A stretch of 64,000 bases of DNA from an uncultured Aquimarina sp. (GTDB lineage Bacteria; Bacteroidota; Bacteroidia; Flavobacteriales; Flavobacteriaceae), in the NCBI RefSeq assembly GCF_947492965.1, contig NZ_CANLOZ010000001.1, positions 558,001 to 622,000 of the forward strand. The letters are read 5' to 3'. The notes under the pieces were generated by a model. The model had not been told where the DNA came from. It did not search any database and worked only from the letters and a program-made list of their open reading frames with translations. The first letter of the stretch is position 1. Each line of letters starts with the position of its first letter. Positions 1-9,218 of this stretch are shown in pieces. Both the position numbers and the translations under genes were made by a program.

Positions 1-3000
1 CTTCTTACCGTATTTAATATGGATCGATTAAATCCAAATAACGATCCAGTACAAGGAGCAGATGGTGCGGGAGATGGTTTTTTCGATTATGTTCCTGGGC
101 TTACTATTGATCCAGAAAATGGAAGGATTATTTTTACAACAGTAGAGCCTTTTGGACAACATTTATTTAATAAATTAGATAATGATGCCATAACAAATCC
201 AAACGATTATACAAATCCTCTAAATTATAACGGTAATCAAAGTCGTTATGTTTTTAGGGAACTCTATACACAAACAAAGGTTATTGCAGAACAACAAGCA
301 GCAGAAAATCAATTTTTTCAATTAAGAGGTCGTTATAAATCTTCTGGGCAAGATGGTATTCCGTTAGGGGCATTTAATGTTCCACAAGGGTCAGTAACTG
401 TGACTGCCGGTGGGCGTACATTGCAAGAAGGAGTTGATTATACAGTGAATTATTCATTAGGTAGAGTGAATATTTTAGATGAAGCTTTGTTAGCGTCTAA
501 TACACCAATTCAGGTTTCTACTGAAAATAATGCTGTTTTTGGACAGCAAACTAAGCGTTTCACAGGGTTGAATATAGAGCATAAGTTTAGTGACGATTTT
601 ATTATTGGAGGAACCTATTTAAATCTAAATGAAAGGCCAATAACTCAAAAATCTAGTTATGATTTTGAGCCTATAAATAATACACTTTTAGGGTTTAATT
701 TAAACTATTCAACAGAAGTTCCATTTCTTACTAGAATGGTAAACAAGTTACCTAATATAGATACTGATGTGCCATCAAATGTTTCTGTAAGAGCTGAAGG
801 TGCTTATTTAATTGCTGGAGCGCCAAGAGGTGCGGATTTTGGTGGAGAAGTAACTACATATATTGATGATTTTGAAGGTGCTCAAACGCAAATTGATGTA
901 AGTTCACCATTATCTTGGGAATTATCCAGTGTGCCTATTGGTTTTGGATCCACAAATGATGATGAGACATCCGTACAGGCAGGAATAGAATCAGGATATA
1001 GAAGAGCGGATTTATCATGGTATACCGTAGATCCCATATTCTATAGCAATGGTAGACCAAGTGGTGTAACAGATGAAGATATTAATTTTAATGAATCAAG
1101 AAGAGTATTTCTTGATGAAATTTTCCCAGAAACAGATATACCACCAGGTCAGACTTTATCATTGTTTCCGCTGGATTTACATTACAGACCAAATGAACGT
1201 GGTCCTTATAATTTTAACCCAGAATATGCTGGAGGCGCAACTCCTTCGCAACCAGAAAATAACTTCGCTGGTATTACAAGGCAATTAACGTCCACTAATT
1301 TTGAACAAGCTAATGTAGAGTTTATAGAATTCTGGTTAATGGATCCGTTTTTTGATCCAGGAGATGGGCAAGAGCCTTTAACGAATGCGACTAGCGGAAC
1401 CATTATTTTTCATTTAGGGAATATTAGTGAGGATGTCCTGAAGGATGGAAGAAAACAGTATGAAAATGGACTTCCTGCAGATGGTACTGATGAAGGTACT
1501 GTTACTACAACTTATGGAGATGCAAGAGTTCCGGTAAATCAATCGTTAATTTATGCCTTTGATTCTGAAGGGCAAGCCAGGATCAATCAGGATGCTGGAT
1601 ATGATGGTTTAAATGATGAACAAGAAGTTGCCGCATTTTCTGCAGATTTTGGTACCGAAGATCCTGCAAATGATAATTACCGTTACTTTTTACAAGGTGA
1701 AGGTAGTATTGTAGAGCGCTACCGTGATTATAATGGTACTCAGGGAAATTCACCGACAAGTGTAGCAGATGATGATAGAGGTAATACTACGTTTCCTACG
1801 GCGGAGGATGTGAATCGTGATAACACTATGAATACAATAGATAGTTATTATGAATACGAAATACCTATTTTTCCGGGTATGGGCTTTGGAAATGATGGTG
1901 GTACAGGATATATATCGGATTCTCCAGGACCACAGGATGCGATCATTTTAAATGGGGTGACTAGAAGTACTCGTTGGCTTCGATTCAAGATACCTATTTA
2001 TGAACCAACAGGAAGGCAGAATATTGGAGAAAATGATTTTAGGTCTATTCGTTTTATGAGAATGATCGTTACTGGTTTTGATCAACCCGTAGTATTACGA
2101 TTTGCTACATTGGATTTGGTAAGAGGAGATTACAGAAGATATGTACAAGAAGGTAATACCACTAATGATCCTACAAGTGGATTAAATATAAACGGAAATG
2201 AAGTAATCGTAACATCTGTAAGTGAAGAAGAGACACCAAATTACGTAACACCACCAGGAGTCGTAAGAGAAGAGTTGATTAATAACAATACGGCTATTAG
2301 AGAAGATGAAAGGTCACTAGCATTAACAGTGAATGATCTTCAACCCGATGATGGTAGAGGGGTGTATAAGAATCTTAATGTAGACATGCGTCAATATGAA
2401 AATTTGGAGATGTTTTTGCATGCAGAAAATCTTCCCGGACAGTCCACATTGTCAGACGGTGAGCTTGTTGCGTTTGTAAGAATGGGGAATGACTTTACGA
2501 ATAATTTTTATCAGATTGAATTACCGTTAGCCGTTTCACCGAACAATAATTCAAATGCTGATGCGGTTTGGCCAGATGCAAATAGATTGAACCTACCATT
2601 GTCTTTTCTTCAGGAGATAAAAGCAAACGTTATTGGAAATTCTGGATTGAATAGTACAGATCTTAATTTCTTTGATGGTCCTAATAATCTTAGAGTAGGG
2701 ATTAAAGGGAATCCTAATTTTGGAGATGTAAAAATTATGATGGTTGGAGTGAAGAATGCAAGCGGATCAAATGAATCAGGTACCGTTTGGTTTAATGAAA
2801 TGAGATTAAGTGATCTTAAAAACCAAGGTGGTTGGGCTGCTGTAGGTAGTATGGATGCTAATATTGCAGATTTTGCGACCATTAGTGCTTCTGGTAGAGT
2901 TAGTACTATTGGTTTTGGAGGAATTGAGCAAGGTCCGAATGAAAGAAGTATTGAAGATGTTAAACAATATGATTTAACAACAAATGTAAACTTAGGACAA

Positions 3001-5493
3001 CTACTGCCTAAAAAATGGGGTATTCAGGTGCCGTTTAATTACAGCAGAGGAGAAGAGTTGATCACTCCGCAATATGATCCGGAGTTTCAGGATATCGAGT
3101 TGCAAGATCGATTGGATCGAGAGACAAATGCGGAAGAAAAAGAAAGGATAGAAAAGCAATCCACTGATTACACCAAAAGACAAAGTTTTAATGTTATCGG
3201 ATTGCGAAAAGACAGAACGGGCGATGCTAAGCCAATGCCATATGATGTAGAGAACTTCGCTTTTTCGGGAACATACAATCAAACAGATCATCGTGATTTT
3301 GAAATAGAAAAGTCTTTAGAGCAGAATGTTCGTTTAGGAGGAACCTATGACTTTAGTTTTCAGCCTAAGGAAATTGAGCCTTTTAAGAAAATTAAATTCT
3401 TAGGAAAGAGTAAATACTTTGACTTATTGAAGGATTTTAATTTCAACTTGCTTCCTACTAGTATATCGGTGAATTCTAACATTACAAGACAGTTCAATGA
3501 GCAAGTTTTTAGAGATATCACATTAGGACCAAATGATCTTAGATTGCCAGCACTTACGCAACGTAATTTTCTATTTGATTGGCAGTTTGGTATCAACTAT
3601 AATCTAACTAAATCCCTTAATTTTAGTTTTAATACTGCTAATAATCGAATTGTAAAGAACTTTATTGATGATGAAGGTGTTGTGGATGAATCTATAGGTG
3701 TTTGGAGTGGGCTTTTTGATGTTGGAGATCCTAACTTTCATAGTCAACAACTACAGGTAAATTATGAGATTCCTTTTAATAAGGTTCCATTATTTAAATT
3801 TATGAGAGCGACCTATTCTTATTCGGCAGATTTCCAATGGACAAAAGGTAGTGAGGCATTAAAGAATTTAGATGGTATTCCAGACTTAGGAAACACCGTT
3901 CAAAATGCCAATGTACATACAGTAAATGGTTCTTTGGATATGAGCACTTTATATAAATATATTGGATTAACAAAGAAGAAACCTGGAAGAAGAAAAGCTT
4001 CTAAAAAGAAAAATGCTAAAGCTGGAGAAGGGAAAGAAGGTGATAAATCTGAAGTGGCCAATGCTAAGGAGAAAACTAAAAAGAGATCCAGTAAGCTAAC
4101 TGTTGGAGATAAGATTTTAAATACCGCAATAGGTTTAGTGACTGCTGTAAAAAAAGTGAATATTAATTATCAGCAAGATAATGGTATATTTTTACCTGGA
4201 TATGTTAGAGAGCCTGGATTTGTTGGTACACTAAAACCAACGGTAGGTTTTACTTTTGGTAGTCAGGCAGAGATTAGAGATATTGCCGCTAGGAATGGTT
4301 GGTTGACATTATATCAGGATTTTAATCAGCAGTATAGAGAAGTAGAAGGAAGACAATTAAATGTGCAGGCTTCTGTAGGATTATTAAAAGATCTCAAAAT
4401 AGATCTTAGTGCTAACCGAAACTATTCTGAAACGTATACAGAAAACTTTAGAGTAAATAGAGAAGGTGCTGATGCAGATCTTAACGAGTTTGGTATTAAT
4501 ATAGATCAACCGTATTATTCTTTATCACCAAATACGTTTGGTAATTATACAATTTCTACTTTGTTGATTAAAACTGCTTTTAAGAAAAGTGATGAGTTTG
4601 CATCTGAGACTTTTGATAAATTCCGAGAAAATAGGCTTGTCATAGCAAGACGTCTTGCATTAGAACGTGGGATTGATCCTGGTACAGGTGATAATTTTCC
4701 AGTGGGTCTAGGTCCTACAAATCAAGCTGTACTTTTACCTGCTTTTCTAGCTGCATACACTGGAGCTGATCCTCAAAATGTGCAAAAAGGTGCGTTTAGA
4801 GATGTTCCTTTGCCAAATTGGGATATTAAGTATACAGGTTTAATGAATTTGAAATGGTTTAAAAAACGTTTTAAAAGGTTCTCAATGGCACATGGTTATC
4901 GTGCTAATTATACCATTAATCAATTCCAAACAAACTTAGAGTTTAATCCTAATAATCCGGACGAATTGGATGAGGGAGATAATTTTAAGAATCCAGAATT
5001 GTATGCAAATGTAAATCTTACTGAGCAGTTCAGTCCTTTGATTAGATTAGATATGGAAATGAAAAATTCCATTAAAATTTTGGCAGAATGGAAAAAAGAC
5101 CGCGCGTTGTCTTTAAGTTTCGATAATAATCTACTCACAGAAATTCAAGGAAACGAATATATTATTGGATTAGGCTATAGAATACAGGATTTAACATTTG
5201 TTACACGAATTGCGGGTAAGAAAACAACTCTTAAGAGTGATCTAAATTTTAGAGCAGATCTTTCTTTGCGCCAAAATGAAACAATTATAAGATATTTAGA
5301 TATTGATAATACACAGGTTACTGCTGGGCAGGATATATATGGTATTAAATTTACAACGGATTATGCTTTGAGTAAGAATTTAACAGCCTTGTTGTTTTAT
5401 GATCATACATTTTCTCAGTATTCTATTTCTACCGCTTTTCCGCAAACAACTATTCGAGGAGGGTTTACGTTACGTTATAATTTTGGAAACTAA
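1..5493 (+). CDS. sprA: SprA, T9SS outer-membrane translocon (5' truncated)
   Basis: The reading frame is open from base 1, so the N-terminal part lies outside the window; about 1,830 residues are visible, against roughly 2,400 for the family. SprA is known as the giant single-chain beta-barrel that forms the type IX secretion pore and is needed for gliding. Visible support is the length, the repeated amphipathic strand pattern, stretches such as FDYVPGLTIDPENGRI near the left edge, and the final TIRGGFTLRYNFGN strand ending in an aromatic-rich barrel closure. A strongly lysine-rich stretch encoded around 3975-4100 interrupts the barrel part. The ATG at 19 is probably internal and not the true start. 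Confidence 0.93.
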   Translation, partial: LLTVFNMDRLNPNNDPVQGADGAGDGFFDYVPGLTIDPENGRIIFTTVEPFGQHLFNKLDNDAITNPNDYTNPLNYNGNQSRYVFRELYTQTKVIAEQQAAENQFFQLRGRYKSSGQDGIPLGAFNVPQGSVTVTAGGRTLQEGVDYTVNYSLGRVNILDEALLASNTPIQVSTENNAVFGQQTKRFTGLNIEHKFSDDFIIGGTYLNLNERPITQKSSYDFEPINNTLLGFNLNYSTEVPFLTRMVNKLPNIDTDVPSNVSVRAEGAYLIAGAPRGADFGGEVTTYIDDFEGAQTQIDVSSPLSWELSSVPIGFGSTNDDETSVQAGIESGYRRADLSWYTVDPIFYSNGRPSGVTDEDINFNESRRVFLDEIFPETDIPPGQTLSLFPLDLHYRPNERGPYNFNPEYAGGATPSQPENNFAGITRQLTSTNFEQANVEFIEFWLMDPFFDPGDGQEPLTNATSGTIIFHLGNISEDVLKDGRKQYENGLPADGTDEGTVTTTYGDARVPVNQSLIYAFDSEGQARINQDAGYDGLNDEQEVAAFSADFGTEDPANDNYRYFLQGEGSIVERYRDYNGTQGNSPTSVADDDRGNTTFPTAEDVNRDNTMNTIDSYYEYEIPIFPGMGFGNDGGTGYISDSPGPQDAIILNGVTRSTRWLRFKIPIYEPTGRQNIGENDFRSIRFMRMIVTGFDQPVVLRFATLDLVRGDYRRYVQEGNTTNDPTSGLNINGNEVIVTSVSEEETPNYVTPPGVVREELINNNTAIREDERSLALTVNDLQPDDGRGVYKNLNVDMRQYENLEMFLHAENLPGQSTLSDGELVAFVRMGNDFTNNFYQIELPLAVSPNNNSNADAVWPDANRLNLPLSFLQEIKANVIGNSGLNSTDLNFFDGPNNLRVGIKGNPNFGDVKIMMVGVKNASGSNESGTVWFNEMRLSDLKNQGGWAAVGSMDANIADFATISASGRVSTIGFGGIEQGPNERSIEDVKQYDLTTNVNLGQLLPKKWGIQVPFNYSRGEELITPQYDPEFQDIELQDRLDRETNAEEKERIEKQSTDYTKRQSFNVIGLRKDRTGDAKPMPYDVENFAFSGTYNQTDHRDFEIEKSLEQNVRLGGTYDFSFQPKEIEPFKKIKFLGKSKYFDLLKDFNFNLLPTSISVNSNITRQFNEQVFRDITLGPNDLRLPALTQRNFLFDWQFGINYNLTKSLNFSFNTANNRIVKNFIDDEGVVDESIGVWSGLFDVGDPNFHSQQLQVNYEIPFNKVPLFKFMRATYSYSADFQWTKGSEALKNLDGIPDLGNTVQNANVHTVNGSLDMSTLYKYIGLTKKKPGRRKASKKKNAKAGEGKEGDKSEVANAKEKTKKRSSKLTVGDKILNTAIGLVTAVKKVNINYQQDNGIFLPGYVREPGFVGTLKPTVGFTFGSQAEIRDIAARNGWLTLYQDFNQQYREVEGRQLNVQASVGLLKDLKIDLSANRNYSETYTENFRVNREGADADLNEFGINIDQPYYSLSPNTFGNYTISTLLIKTAFKKSDEFASETFDKFRENRLVIARRLALERGIDPGTGDNFPVGLGPTNQAVLLPAFLAAYTGADPQNVQKGAFRDVPLPNWDIKYTGLMNLKWFKKRFKRFSMAHGYRANYTINQFQTNLEFNPNNPDELDEGDNFKNPELYANVNLTEQFSPLIRLDMEMKNSIKILAEWKKDRALSLSFDNNLLTEIQGNEYIIGLGYRIQDLTFVTRIAGKKTTLKSDLNFRADLSLRQNETIIRYLDIDNTQVTAGQDIYGIKFTTDYALSKNLTALLFYDHTFSQYSISTAFPQTTIRGGFTLRYNFGN

Positions 5494-5643
5494 TTTGAAT
5501 TATTAATGGATATATCAAAGTTTTTTGATATCAACAGGAGCAGAATTAATTTTTGATAAATTTTACCGCTCTTTTTCTAAAGTTTGATAAAATAAATTTA
5601 TTTTCGTCTTCAAAATAATAAGAACTTATAAATACTCTTTCGA

Positions 5644-6024
5644 ATGAATATTCCTTCAGAATTAAAATATACAAAAGATCACGAGTGGATTAAAATAGAT
5701 GGTGATATAGCTACAGTAGGGATTACTGATTTTGCACAAAGCGAATTGGGTGATATCGTTTATGTAGAAATTGAAACAGTTGGTGAAGAGCTGGAACAAG
5801 AAGAGGTTTTTGGAACAGTTGAAGCTGTAAAGACGGTTTCGGATTTATTCTTACCACTAACTGGAGAGATTACAGAATTTAATGAAACATTAGAAGGAGA
5901 TCCTGAACTTGTAAATAGTGATCCTTATGGAGAAGGATGGATGGTGAAAATCAAGATTACAGATGATTCACAAATAGAAGGACTTTTATCTGCAGATGAT
6001 TATAAAGCACTTATTGGGGCATAA
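5644..6024 (+). CDS. gcvH: Glycine cleavage system H protein
   Basis: This 126-residue protein has the full length of the H protein, the lipoyl carrier that shuttles the aminomethyl group between the P, T and L proteins of glycine cleavage in the cytoplasm. The lipoylated lysine is K63 in the context [13 protein letters not shown], and the N-terminal [10 protein letters not shown] and C-terminal [12 protein letters not shown] blocks are standard. It lies 150 nt after sprA and its 3' end overlaps the VanZ-like gene by 29 nt, so the two are probably co-transcribed. No other gcv gene is present here. Confidence 0.96.
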   Translation: MNIPSELKYTKDHEWIKIDGDIATVGITDFAQSELGDIVYVEIETVGEELEQEEVFGTVEAVKTVSDLFLPLTGEITEFNETLEGDPELVNSDPYGEGWMVKIKITDDSQIEGLLSADDYKALIGA

Positions 6025-6406
6025 ATTCCTTTTTTCGCTAGCAATACTCTATACAGGTATCATTACTTGGCTTTCATTAGCCAAAGTATTTATTCCAGTT
6101 CATGTACGAGTTGAGGGAAGCGATAAGATTGGACATTTGTTAGCATATTTTGTTTTTGCAATTGTTTGGTTTTTGTTTTTCTTTTTTTCAAAAAGACAGT
6201 CTAGAAAATTTACAACAAGTTTTATTTGGGCAGCTTTGTTTGGATTTGCGTATGGGATACTGATGGAAATATTTCAAGCGACACTAACTAGCTATCGAAG
6301 TCCCGATTGGAAGGACGTAATAGCGAATGCCAGCGGTATTGTTTTGGCAGTATTTTTGCTTATAATACTTAAGAATAAGATAGTTACCTATAAAACTAAT
6401 TTATAA
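5996..6406 (+). CDS. VanZ-like family membrane protein
   Basis: This 136-residue protein has about four hydrophobic segments (roughly 9-28, 45-65, 75-95 and 108-128). Between them are the VanZ-type features: a charged [10 protein letters not shown] block after the first segment and the GILMEIFQ...[14 protein letters not shown] block before the last. The biochemical role of the family is poorly known; VanZ itself gives low-level teicoplanin resistance, but most members have no such role. The start overlaps the end of gcvH by 29 nt; a later start would remove part of the first helix. The gcvH-vanZ order suggests one transcript. Confidence 0.82.
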   Translation: MIIKHLLGHKFLFSLAILYTGIITWLSLAKVFIPVHVRVEGSDKIGHLLAYFVFAIVWFLFFFFSKRQSRKFTTSFIWAALFGFAYGILMEIFQATLTSYRSPDWKDVIANASGIVLAVFLLIILKNKIVTYKTNL

Positions 6407-6562
6407 AATTGAATAAAGTAGAATGGCTTTTGTGTTTTAGCGACATATATAAGAGGTCATTGTAAAAGTTAAAAAATGTATTTTTTGTTTTACATTTCCA
6501 TGTTTACTTGGAAAATACAAAAGAAATTAGCTATTTTAGCATTCATATAATAACATTGTAGT

Positions 6563-7288
6563 ATGGAACCAAAGAAAAATCCGAAAGCCGATTTAACCAA
6601 AAAAAGTTCGTTGTTTTTGCAATTGGGGCTAATTTTAGTGCTTTTAATTACATGGCAAGCGATTGAGTATAAAACTTATGATCGAAGTAATATCGATATT
6701 GGTCAGGTAAATCTTGATGAGTTAGAAGAGGAAGAAGTTCCAATTACTCAAAATTTAAATACTCCACCACCTCCACCACCTCCACCACCAGCACCAGAAA
6801 TTATTGATGTTGTTGAAGACGAAGAAGAGGTTGAGGAAACAATTATCGAGTCTACCGAAACAAACCAAGAAGAAGAGATCGTAGAAGTAGAAGAAGTAGA
6901 AGACGTAGAGGAGGAAGAAGAGATAGCAGATGTGCCATTCGCAGTTATTGAAAATGTACCAGTTTTTCCAGGATGTGAGAAAGAAGCTGGAAACGCTGCT
7001 AAAAAGAAATGTATGAGTGATAAGGTTAAGAAGTTTGTTAACCGTAAATTTAATACAGAATTAGGTAGTGAGCTTGGTCTTTCTGGTGTAAATAGAATCT
7101 ATGTTCGATTTAAGATTGATAGAAGCGGAAATATTGTTGGTGTGCAGGCGAGAGGTCCACACCCAAGACTAGAAAAAGAAGCCCAAAGAGTAGTAAAGAT
7201 GTTACCTAAAATGACGCCAGGTAAGCAAAGAGGAAAAGCTGTAGGTGTACTATATTCTTTACCTATCGTGTTCCAGGTTCAAGATTAA
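6563..7288 (+). CDS. TonB-family energy transducer, copy 1
   Basis: The 241-residue protein has the TonB layout. A short basic N-terminus and one membrane anchor (about 16-34) are followed by a periplasmic linker with nine prolines (68-76) and a very acidic E/V-rich segment (about 84-122). The C-terminal domain carries the Bacteroidota motif VPVFPGCE and ends in a beta-rich fold (PIVFQVQD). TonB passes proton-motive force from ExbB/ExbD to outer-membrane receptors, but no exbB, exbD or receptor gene is nearby. Two cysteines (C138, C150) have the same 12-residue spacing in the two following paralogues. A terminator follows directly. A weak promoter (TTG 6508-6510, TATTTTAG 6532-6539) may precede it. 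Confidence 0.88.
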   Translation: MEPKKNPKADLTKKSSLFLQLGLILVLLITWQAIEYKTYDRSNIDIGQVNLDELEEEEVPITQNLNTPPPPPPPPPAPEIIDVVEDEEEVEETIIESTETNQEEEIVEVEEVEDVEEEEEIADVPFAVIENVPVFPGCEKEAGNAAKKKCMSDKVKKFVNRKFNTELGSELGLSGVNRIYVRFKIDRSGNIVGVQARGPHPRLEKEAQRVVKMLPKMTPGKQRGKAVGVLYSLPIVFQVQD

Positions 7289-7315
7289 TTACATTTTTTT
7301 AAAAATATATTATAA

Positions 7316-7347
7316 ATCCCGCTGTATTGTTCAGCGGGATTTTTTTT
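7316..7347 (+). terminator. Intrinsic terminator after TonB copy 1
   Basis: A perfect 9-bp stem (ATCCCGCTG pairing with CAGCGGGAT) has a 7-nt loop and is followed by a run of seven or more T. It closes the first TonB gene 27 nt after its stop codon. Confidence 0.9.
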
Positions 7348-7354
7348 GGTATGC

Positions 7355-7382
7355 TTGTTGTGCGTAGTTAGACGTAACGTTA
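7355..7382 (+). promoter_or_regulatory. Candidate promoter of TonB copy 2
   Basis: A TTG (7355-7357) lies 17 nt before TAACGTTA (7375-7382), 12 nt upstream of the ATG. The -7 match to TAnnTTTG is imperfect. The segment TAACGTTAAAACTAA is retained almost unchanged before copy 3, which supports a function or a recent duplication. Confidence 0.45.
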
Positions 7383-7394
7383 AAACTAAGTAAT

Positions 7395-8141
7395 ATGAGT
7401 AACAAGCATGAAGCTAATGTTCGAAAAGGATCATTAGTAAACTTTCAGATTGGACTTATTGCAAGTCTACTATTCACCTATGTGATGTTCGAAGTATATA
7501 CTTCAGAACCAATTAAAAAGATTGCGGATAAACCTGTGGTCATTGACGATGAACACTTGGTTTGGGATGGTGCTTTTGAGGTTTATCAAGAGCCAGAGCA
7601 AAAAGTAGTGGCGCAAAAACAACCCGTGCCTATTCCTGACCCTACTGATTTCGAAGTGGTGGAAGATGATGTCGTTTTAGATGATCCTACTGATGAGTAC
7701 GAAAGCAAGGAACCAACAGAGGTAAGTGTTCCTTTTAATCCGGATGCTATTTCTAGTGAAGAAGAGGAAGAGATTCCGGAAAATGTTCCTTTTTCGGTAG
7801 TGGAAGATGTTCCTATTTTTCCAGGTTGCGAAAAATTGAAAACCAATAAAGAAAGGGCAGCTTGCTTTTCTGAAAAGATTAGTAAAATTATTTCCAGAAA
7901 ATTCGATACTAGTATTGGAGGCGATTATGGTTTAAGCGGTGTGCAAAGGATTTATACCTTATTCGATGTAGCTGCTGATGGAACTATCCAGAATATACAG
8001 GTGCGAGCTCCTCATCCAAAGTTGAAAAAGGAAGCAGAAAGAGTTATTCGTTTGTTTCCTACTATGACACCTGGGAAGCAACGCAAAACTCCTGTAACAG
8101 TAAAGTACCAGCTTCCGATCGTTTTCAAAGTTCAGGATTAA
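7395..8141 (+). CDS. TonB-family energy transducer, copy 2
   Basis: The 248-residue protein starts MSNKHEANVRK and has one membrane anchor (about 17-34), a Pro/Asp/Glu-rich periplasmic linker (about 68-130) and a TonB C-terminal domain from VPIFPGCE (about 139) to PIVFKVQD. C145 and C157 match the cysteine pair of the other copies. Compared with copy 1 it lacks the nine-proline tract and uses PVPIPDPTD instead. Its first 30 residues are nearly identical to those of copy 3, so copies 2 and 3 are the closest pair. It is flanked by terminators and is probably a separate transcription unit. Confidence 0.87.
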   Translation: MSNKHEANVRKGSLVNFQIGLIASLLFTYVMFEVYTSEPIKKIADKPVVIDDEHLVWDGAFEVYQEPEQKVVAQKQPVPIPDPTDFEVVEDDVVLDDPTDEYESKEPTEVSVPFNPDAISSEEEEEIPENVPFSVVEDVPIFPGCEKLKTNKERAACFSEKISKIISRKFDTSIGGDYGLSGVQRIYTLFDVAADGTIQNIQVRAPHPKLKKEAERVIRLFPTMTPGKQRKTPVTVKYQLPIVFKVQD

Positions 8142-8165
8142 GAACAACTATTTTTTAAAATATGA

Positions 8166-8203
8166 GAATCCCGTTACGAATATCGTAAACGGGATTCCTT
8201 TTT
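8166..8203 (+). terminator. Intrinsic terminator after TonB copy 2
   Basis: A 10-bp stem (GAATCCCGTT pairing with AACGGGATTC) is followed by a T tract. The downstream bases GGTATGCTTGTTG are identical to those after the first terminator, so the terminator and the following promoter region were duplicated together. Confidence 0.88.
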
Positions 8204-8210
8204 GGTATGC

Positions 8211-8240
8211 TTGTTGATTTCAATTTTAATTGTAACGTTA
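8211..8240 (+). promoter_or_regulatory. Candidate promoter of TonB copy 3
   Basis: TTG (8211-8213) and TAACGTTA (8233-8240) are spaced by 19 nt and end 12 nt before the ATG, the same distance as in copy 2. The interval between the two boxes has diverged while the boxes are kept. Confidence 0.45.
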
Positions 8241-8252
8241 AAACTAAATAAT

Positions 8253-8996
8253 ATGAGTAACAAGCATGATGCTAATGTACGAAAAAGTATGTTGGTGAAC
8301 TTTCAGATTGGGCTTATAGCAAGCCTTTTATTCGTTTTTACGATGTTCGAAACATATAGTTCTGTTTCGGTAATTGCACCACCAGACGATGAAGTTGATA
8401 ACATAGAGGATGTTAGCTTCACGATGGATGTTTTTAGGGTAGAGAAACCAAAAATTGAAAAACAAATGGTTGAGGCGAAAAAAGTAAAGAAACAGGAGTT
8501 GGTGGAGCTAAATAAAGCTGAAGAAAAGTCGGTTGTCGATAAACTTACAAAACAACTTGGTATAATAAGCGATAAAGGGAAAACTAAAGCTGTTCCCGTC
8601 GATTCAATTTTAGACATTGTTGAAACCAAAAATATTACTTACGATATCAATAAAGTTACTGTGGCTCCAATTTATCCAGGATGTGAAGGGTTGTCCAGTA
8701 ATGATGAAAGAATTGCTTGTTTGTCCAGTAAGATTAAGAAAATAGTTTCTTATAAATTCAATACTGATTTAGGTGCTGAGTATGGTCTTAAAGGAATGCA
8801 AAGAATCCATGTTCAGTTTCAGGTAAGTAAAGATGGATCTATAAATAATATTAGGGTAAGAGCACCACATCCAGCTTTAGAAAAAGAAACCAAACGAGTG
8901 GTAAGAAAATTTTCTAGGATGACACCAGGAAAGATTGGTAAAGATGCTGTAAATGTGAAATATTATTTGCCAATTAAATTTAAAATAGAAGAATAG
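8253..8996 (+). CDS. TonB-family energy transducer, copy 3
   Basis: The ATG at 8253 is chosen because MSNKHDANVRK aligns exactly with the start of copy 2; the upstream in-frame extension overlaps the terminator. The 247-residue protein has a membrane anchor (about 17-34), a linker (about 45-135) and a TonB C-terminal domain containing APIYPGCE and ending PIKFKIEE. Cysteines C144 and C156 are conserved. The linker differs from its neighbours: it is rich in lysine and glutamate (about 66-100) and lacks the proline-rich and strongly acidic stretches that usually span the periplasm. Its partner may therefore differ, but that is inference. Confidence 0.83.
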   Translation: MSNKHDANVRKSMLVNFQIGLIASLLFVFTMFETYSSVSVIAPPDDEVDNIEDVSFTMDVFRVEKPKIEKQMVEAKKVKKQELVELNKAEEKSVVDKLTKQLGIISDKGKTKAVPVDSILDIVETKNITYDINKVTVAPIYPGCEGLSSNDERIACLSSKIKKIVSYKFNTDLGAEYGLKGMQRIHVQFQVSKDGSINNIRVRAPHPALEKETKRVVRKFSRMTPGKIGKDAVNVKYYLPIKFKIEE

Positions 8997-9013
8997 TTGC
9001 TAAGAATAGTGAT

Positions 9014-9047
9014 AAAAGTCTATCCTCATAATTGGATAGACTTTTTT
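9014..9047 (+). terminator. Intrinsic terminator after TonB copy 3
   Basis: A perfect 12-bp stem (AAAAGTCTATCC with GGATAGACTTTT) has an 8-nt loop and ends in a T run, 17 nt after the stop codon. Confidence 0.92.
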
Positions 9048-9156
9048 AATATTTTTTCGGTATGATTTGTAAGTGTTTAGAAGTGCCTTTGATTGAGCTA
9101 AATGACGCTTAATTTGTGGAACAGTTGTTAAAAGGTGAATTATAAATAGTTATAAG

Positions 9157-9187
9157 TTGTCTATAATGCTTTTAAGGCATATCTTTG
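9157..9187 (+). promoter_or_regulatory. Promoter of the ctaB-cox operon
   Basis: TTG (9157-9159), a 20-nt spacer and TATCTTTG (9180-9187, continuing as GCA) match the Bacteroidota housekeeping promoter. It ends 31 nt before the ctaB start codon. Confidence 0.75.
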
Positions 9188-9218
9188 CACAACTTTTTTT
9201 AAAAGCAATTTAGATAAC

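Noticed and set aside
5512..5531. ATATCAAA/TTTGATAT hairpin after sprA
   Set aside because: No T tract follows and the stem is AT-only; it was not called a terminator.
8303..8629. 108-residue minus-strand ORF inside TonB copy 3
   Set aside because: It is a shadow of the real gene in another frame; its composition follows the opposite codons and the paralogue at 7395 does not preserve the same protein.
6563..8996. TonB genes as one frameshifted gene
   Set aside because: Each has its own start, membrane anchor, C-terminal domain and terminator; they are separate paralogues.
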